Assembly: GCF_000242895.2 (NCBI RefSeq)
Contig: NC_021171.1
Span: 186,001 to 250,000, forward strand
Direction: 5' to 3'
Source: Bacillus sp. 1NLA3E
Lineage (GTDB): Bacteria > Bacillota > Bacilli > Bacillales > Cytobacillaceae
DNA length: 64,000 nucleotides
Shown here: piece by piece, positions 59,971 to 64,000 of the stretch
Layout of the letters: every line of letters starts with the position of its first letter
Numbering within the stretch: the stretch's first letter is position 1
Notes under the pieces: model-generated
Database searches by the model: none
Seen by the model: only the letters and a program-made list of their open reading frames with translations
What the model was told of the DNA's origin: nothing
Translations under genes and position numbers: made by a program

Positions 59971-61930
59971 TCTTGAACTAAATAAGTTCAAAGGTGTTCC
60001 GTCGTTTTTACTTGACGCAAGAGGTGAAAATGCAAAGGTATATGGTGACAATGCAACTGGTAAGACAACATTGTTTGATGCATTTATGTGGCTCCTATTC
60101 GATAAGGACTCTCAAAACAAAAAGGATTTCTCCATCAAAACTCTAGTCGATGGAAAAGAAGTTCACATGATGCAACACGAAGTTGAAGGTGTTTTTCTAC
60201 TTAATGGAAGAAAGCTTACATTGAAAAAAGTATTTGCGGAAAAGTGGACCAAGAAACGTGGATCCATTACTCAAGAATTTACTGGCCATACAACGGATTA
60301 TTTTGTTGATGGTGTTCCTTCTAAATTAAAAGAGTACAAAACACTTGTTGATTCAATTGTGAACGAGAATATTTTTAAACTTCTGACCAGTCCTAGTTAT
60401 TTTAACGAGCAAGTTAAGTGGCAGGATAAGAGGAAAACGTTGCTTGAAATATGCGGTGATATATCGGACGAAGAAGTCATTGCAAGTGAGTCGTCTTTAT
60501 CAAAGCTCCCAGCTATATTGCAAGGCAAGTCAATAGAGAATCATCGAAAAATTATTGCTGCTAGGCGCACTGAAATTAATAAAGAGATAGAAAAGATTCC
60601 GGTAAGGATTGATGAAATAAAGCGTAATTTACCTGAGTTAGATGGTCTTGATAAGTCGGAATTAGAAACTGGAATCAATCAAATGAACGATGAAATTGAC
60701 GGAAAAATGACTCAAATCATCAGTATCAAGAATGGGAACGCCATTACCGAAAGGCAGAAAGCCATTCAAGAAATTGAAATGGAGCTACTTAACATTAAAC
60801 GTGACCATGATTCAGATTCGAAGGACCTTGTTTATCAGAAGAAGGCTCGAATTCAGGAAGAACAGTCCAATATTTCTTTACTAAAATCAAAGCTTAATCA
60901 AGTGAAAAATAACAAGCGATACAACGATGAAAATATAAAAAATATCGAAAATCAACTTGTTCAGTTACGCCAAGAGTGGACTGAAGTAAATAACCAGGAG
61001 TTTTCTCATGCAGACAAATGCGAATGCCCGGCATGTGGACAGTCCTTACCAGAACAGCAAGTACAGGAAGCACGAGATAAGGCTCTAGCACAATTCAATC
61101 TTAGTAAGGCAAAGAAGCTTGAAGGCATTAGTGAAAAGGGAAAACAGGGTAGCGAGCGCAAGCAAGAGTTCATTCAAAACAATGAAAAACTCACTGTTGA
61201 ATATGACAAACTAAACGGTCAAATTTCTGATAAACAAACAGCTTTAGAAAAGCTTCAGGAACAACTAAATCAGTTGGAAGGAAACATCATCGATATTAAT
61301 GAAAATCCTGTCTATGTTGCCAAACTGAAAGAAAAGTCACAAATTAACGCTGAAATTTCAGATTTAAGAAGCATGTCAGATCAAGCTATACAAGATATTC
61401 AATCAGAGATCATTTCACTCAAATTAAAACGAGAAGAGCTACAAAAGGATGCTGGTAAATTTGCTCTTGCTGATCAGTCTAATAACCGAATTGAAGAGCT
61501 TAAGCAGCAGGAAAGAAAATTATCTGCTGAGTTTGAAAAGTTGGAACAAGAACTTTACCTAACAGAAGAATTTATTCGGACCAAGGTTAATTTACTTGAA
61601 TCAAAAATAAATAGCCGATTCAAATATGCTCGTTTCAACTTATTTAAAACAAACATAAATGGCGGTCTTGAAGAGGTATGTGAAACAGCGTTTAACGGTG
61701 TTCCTTATTCCAGTGGATTAAACAATGCAGCCAAGATCAACATCGGATTAGACATTATTAATACGCTATCTGAGCACTATGGATTTACCGCACCAATCTT
61801 CATTGATAACAGTGAAGCAGTAACTAAACTAATCGATACTAAGTCTCAGACAATCAGCCTAGTTGTTTCTGAAGCTGATAAGGTCCTAAGGGTTGAACAT
61901 GAAGGAAATATTGTTAGGGAGGCAGTTTAA
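59945..61930 (+). CDS. SbcC/Rad50-like AAA ATPase of the phage recombination module
   Basis: A 661-residue SMC-type ATPase: Walker A GDNATGKTTLFDA (residues 34-46), long coiled coils, a zinc-hook-like CECPACGQSLP near residue 360, a signature-like SSGLNNAAKINIGLDII and Walker B APIFIDNSE. It probably works with the downstream MBL-fold protein and RecT on DNA ends. AAGGAGG precedes the ATG. TAATG overlap with recT. Confidence 0.87.
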   Translation: MVKQLRLLSLELNKFKGVPSFLLDARGENAKVYGDNATGKTTLFDAFMWLLFDKDSQNKKDFSIKTLVDGKEVHMMQHEVEGVFLLNGRKLTLKKVFAEKWTKKRGSITQEFTGHTTDYFVDGVPSKLKEYKTLVDSIVNENIFKLLTSPSYFNEQVKWQDKRKTLLEICGDISDEEVIASESSLSKLPAILQGKSIENHRKIIAARRTEINKEIEKIPVRIDEIKRNLPELDGLDKSELETGINQMNDEIDGKMTQIISIKNGNAITERQKAIQEIEMELLNIKRDHDSDSKDLVYQKKARIQEEQSNISLLKSKLNQVKNNKRYNDENIKNIENQLVQLRQEWTEVNNQEFSHADKCECPACGQSLPEQQVQEARDKALAQFNLSKAKKLEGISEKGKQGSERKQEFIQNNEKLTVEYDKLNGQISDKQTALEKLQEQLNQLEGNIIDINENPVYVAKLKEKSQINAEISDLRSMSDQAIQDIQSEIISLKLKREELQKDAGKFALADQSNNRIEELKQQERKLSAEFEKLEQELYLTEEFIRTKVNLLESKINSRFKYARFNLFKTNINGGLEEVCETAFNGVPYSSGLNNAAKINIGLDIINTLSEHYGFTAPIFIDNSEAVTKLIDTKSQTISLVVSEADKVLRVEHEGNIVREAV

Positions 61931-62889
61931 TGAGTACACAAAATGAGTTAGCAGTTAAGACAAGTTCAGAGAGATTTCTAAATAACATTCAAGCACAATT
62001 TGCCGCAGAAGCAGGAAGCCCAGTAGCCTTTTCAGATTATGAAAAGGCGCTGGCACAACATTTGTTTTTGAAATTAGATTCTGTCCTTCAAGACTTTGAG
62101 GCAAAAAGGATTAACAGTGGAAAGACCCAACAAGCTCCTTACAATTGGCACAACATCAATATGAGAAAACTATCACTTGATGCCGTTCACACGGTACAGC
62201 TTGGATTAGATGCACTGATCGCTAATCATATTCACCCAGTACCTTATTTCAATGGTAAGGAGAAAAAATACGATTTAGATTTAAGGGTTGGCTATATCGG
62301 GAAAGCGTACTACCGAATGGAGGCAGCTGTAGAAAAGCCAAAAGATGTGGTGATTGAACTGGTTTATAGCACCGATCATTTTAAACCGATGAAAAAATCT
62401 TTTAGCAACAGCATTGAATCATATGAGTTTGAAATTCAAAAACCTTTCGATAGAGGAGAAATTGTTGGTGGATTTGGCTATCTAGTATATGACGATCCAG
62501 CGAAAAACAAATTAATTCTTGTTTCTGAAGCCGATTTTGATAAGTCTCGTAAGGCAGCCAAAGGAGATACATTTTGGTCAAAACATCCTGCTGAAATGAG
62601 ATTTAAAACACTCGTTCATAGAGTTACAGAAAAGCTTCAAATTGACCCGAAAAAAGTAAATGCCTCTTATCTCTATGTGGAAAATAAAGAGTCAGAAGAC
62701 GAAGTAAGAAAAGAAATTAGCGAAAATGCTAATAAAGATGTGATTGATGTTGAATTTTCGGAAACACCTGATGAACCGGTTAATAAAGAACCTAAAGTTG
62801 AAAATCATTCAGAGCATTTTGAAGAAGCACCACCACAGCAAGAGCAAATGGAATTTGCACCAACTGGCACCGGCGGCCCTGGTTTCTAA
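61930..62889 (+). CDS. recT: RecT-family single-strand annealing recombinase
   Basis: A 319-residue protein with the RecT core (QLGLDALIANHIHPVPYFNG, DLRVGYIGKAYYRM, GDTFWSKHPAEMRFKT) and an acidic, disordered tail of about 70 residues that ends in PTGTGGPGF. Such tails often bind the host SSB (inference). It is coupled by TAATG overlaps to the genes on both sides. RecT normally works with an exonuclease; here the partner seems to be the ATPase and MBL protein. Confidence 0.9.
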   Translation: MSTQNELAVKTSSERFLNNIQAQFAAEAGSPVAFSDYEKALAQHLFLKLDSVLQDFEAKRINSGKTQQAPYNWHNINMRKLSLDAVHTVQLGLDALIANHIHPVPYFNGKEKKYDLDLRVGYIGKAYYRMEAAVEKPKDVVIELVYSTDHFKPMKKSFSNSIESYEFEIQKPFDRGEIVGGFGYLVYDDPAKNKLILVSEADFDKSRKAAKGDTFWSKHPAEMRFKTLVHRVTEKLQIDPKKVNASYLYVENKESEDEVRKEISENANKDVIDVEFSETPDEPVNKEPKVENHSEHFEEAPPQQEQMEFAPTGTGGPGF

Positions 62890-63590
62890 TGATTGAAATT
62901 ACCGCACTTGCATCTAGTTCGAAGGGGAACTGTTACCGCGTTACAGATGGTCATACTCCCCTTCTCCTAGAATGCGGGATAAATTATCGAGAAGTTCAAA
63001 AGGGCTTTGATTTTCGGTTGTCAGAGGTGGCAGGATGCTTAGTAAGCCATGAGCATGGTGATCATTGCAAGGCGGTTAAGGATGTTTTAAAAGCCGGAAT
63101 TGACTGTTATATGTCCGCTGGTACAGCCCAGGGAATAGGAGTAAATCATCACCGGATAAAGAAGGTAGAGGCTAAGAAGCAATTCATGCTCGGTTCATGG
63201 ACCATATTACCTTTTGACGTCCAACATGACGTCTCAGAGCCACTAGGGTTCCTACTCGTGAATCAGAGCGGAGAGAAGCTTTTATTTGCCACAGATACAT
63301 ACTACATCAAATATCGGTTCCAAGGGCTTACACATGTTATGTGTGAGTGTAATTACTCTAGGGAGATCCTTATTCAAAACATTATTAATGGTTCTGTTCC
63401 TAAGGTTATGAAGAAACGACTGGAAAGATCTCATTTCAGCCTAGAAGACGTGAAGGATTTTCTTCTTTCTAATGATTTGAAAAAAGTACAGGAAATATGG
63501 TTGCTGCATCTAAGTGACAGTAACAGCAATGCTGATCAGTTTAAACGAGAGATTCAAGAGCTTACTGGGAAGATGGTATTGGTTCCTTAA
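62889..63590 (+). CDS. MBL-fold metallo-hydrolase (YycJ-like) of the recombination module
   Basis: A 233-residue metallo-beta-lactamase-fold protein with LASSSKGNCYRV at the start and the zinc motif SHEHGDH (residues 53-59), and later LLFATDTYYI. It resembles the nuclease YycJ/WalJ. In the operon with recT it is a candidate for the DNA-end resecting exonuclease. Start overlaps the recT stop (TAATG). Confidence 0.87.
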   Translation: MIEITALASSSKGNCYRVTDGHTPLLLECGINYREVQKGFDFRLSEVAGCLVSHEHGDHCKAVKDVLKAGIDCYMSAGTAQGIGVNHHRIKKVEAKKQFMLGSWTILPFDVQHDVSEPLGFLLVNQSGEKLLFATDTYYIKYRFQGLTHVMCECNYSREILIQNIINGSVPKVMKKRLERSHFSLEDVKDFLLSNDLKKVQEIWLLHLSDSNSNADQFKREIQELTGKMVLVP

Positions 63591-63613
63591 AGATATGGGA
63601 GGGATGATAATGG

Positions 63614-64000
63614 ATGGCTGATGTACAACTGGAGAATGGCTACATACGGATTGCAACTGAACTCATTGATGAAGTCATTAGGAGAGATTTTTCTAAGCGA
63701 CAATTAGCCATCTTGCACTTTATCATTCGTTTATCGTATGGATGCCATAAAAAAGATTGTGTCATTGAAAAATTTAATTCCTTTGAATTAGCTGGGTTAA
63801 ATAAATCAGATATTAAGAAAGAATTAAAGTTTTTAAGAGATTGTCGGGTTATTAATTGGGATGAGGAAACGATGATTTTTTCTATTAATAAGGATTATGA
63901 AAAATGGCAAATTAACCCTTCAAAAGGATTTGACAAAGAAAAACTCAGCCAATTAATACACATCAATATCAAAAGAAAAGTTGGTAAAACACCAACTGAT
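63614..64000 (+). CDS. Phage replication protein, N-terminal part (cut by window end)
   Basis: The frame ATGGCTGATGTACAACTG... stays open for 129 codons to the window end. The N-terminus, MADVQLENGYIRIATELID followed by a winged-helix-like RRDFSKRQLAILHFIIRLSY, is typical of phage O-type/DnaD-like replication initiators. GGAGG lies about 10 bases before the ATG. It follows the recombination genes, as in many Bacillus phages. Confidence 0.82.
   Translation, partial: MADVQLENGYIRIATELIDEVIRRDFSKRQLAILHFIIRLSYGCHKKDCVIEKFNSFELAGLNKSDIKKELKFLRDCRVINWDEETMIFSINKDYEKWQINPSKGFDKEKLSQLIHINIKRKVGKTPTD

Overview
The window is chromosomal DNA of a low-GC Gram-positive bacterium of the family Bacillaceae. 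Gene order follows the Bacillus subtilis ydb-ydc-ydi segment closely: ddl-murF, cshA, ydbS-ydbT, rhomboid, acpS, ydcC, alr, ndoAI-ndoA, tex, cmpA, sprT, a tRNA cluster, tsaE-tsaB-rimI-tsaD, ydiF, moaC, rex, tatA-tatC, ydiK-ydiL, groES-groEL. The 16S variable regions look like the Neobacillus (niacini/drentensis) group from memory; that genus call is an inference.

Layout. 1-2.5 kb: end of a mannitol operon (partial mtlR, mtlF, mtlD). 2.5-18.7 kb: mixed housekeeping genes, including a GGDEF-EAL protein behind a c-di-GMP-I riboswitch, an SPFH protein with a small Arc-like partner, a CorC-type transporter, mgtE, ddl, murF, hemY/cgoX, cshA and uvsE. 19-28.8 kb: ydbS-ydbT, rhomboid, acpS, ydcC, alr, the MazEF-type pair ndoAI-ndoA, tex, the tiny antisense gene cmpA, and sprT. 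The rsb-sigB operon that lies between ndoA and tex in B. subtilis is absent here. 28.9-35.2 kb: eleven tRNA genes, a complete 16S-23S-5S operon and an initiator tRNA-Met, with two near-consensus promoters. 35.3-42.2 kb: t6A modification genes, a DnaA-box cluster behind tsaD, ydiF, moaC and rex.

42.2-48.5 kb holds an insertion relative to B. subtilis: a PucR-type regulator, a Tat-exported flavoprotein reductase and a membrane-anchored multiheme cytochrome c sit between rex and tatA-tatC. Together they look like an anaerobic respiratory module that delivers electrons from the quinone pool to an unknown organic acceptor outside the membrane. An FNR/Rex-like operator precedes the flavoprotein.

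51.7-64 kb is the left part of an integrated prophage or related element placed directly behind groEL; its right end is outside the window. It has a tyrosine integrase, an ImmA-type protease, a CI/Cro-like switch with at least four strong operator copies, early genes, an AAA-RecT-MBL recombination operon and a replication protein cut by the window end. Between immA and the repressor sits a very AT-rich cargo block: a HigB-like toxin, a HigA antitoxin fused to an ImmA/IrrE protease, an sce7726-type putative nuclease, and a 'beta family' protein convergent to it. This block is the best candidate in the window for an undescribed defence system.

Intergenic regions carry a GC-rich palindromic repeat family (about 2561, 18654 and 38530, plus a divergent and a deleted form). 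One copy is interrupted by a 192-bp MITE-like element with 8-bp target duplications.
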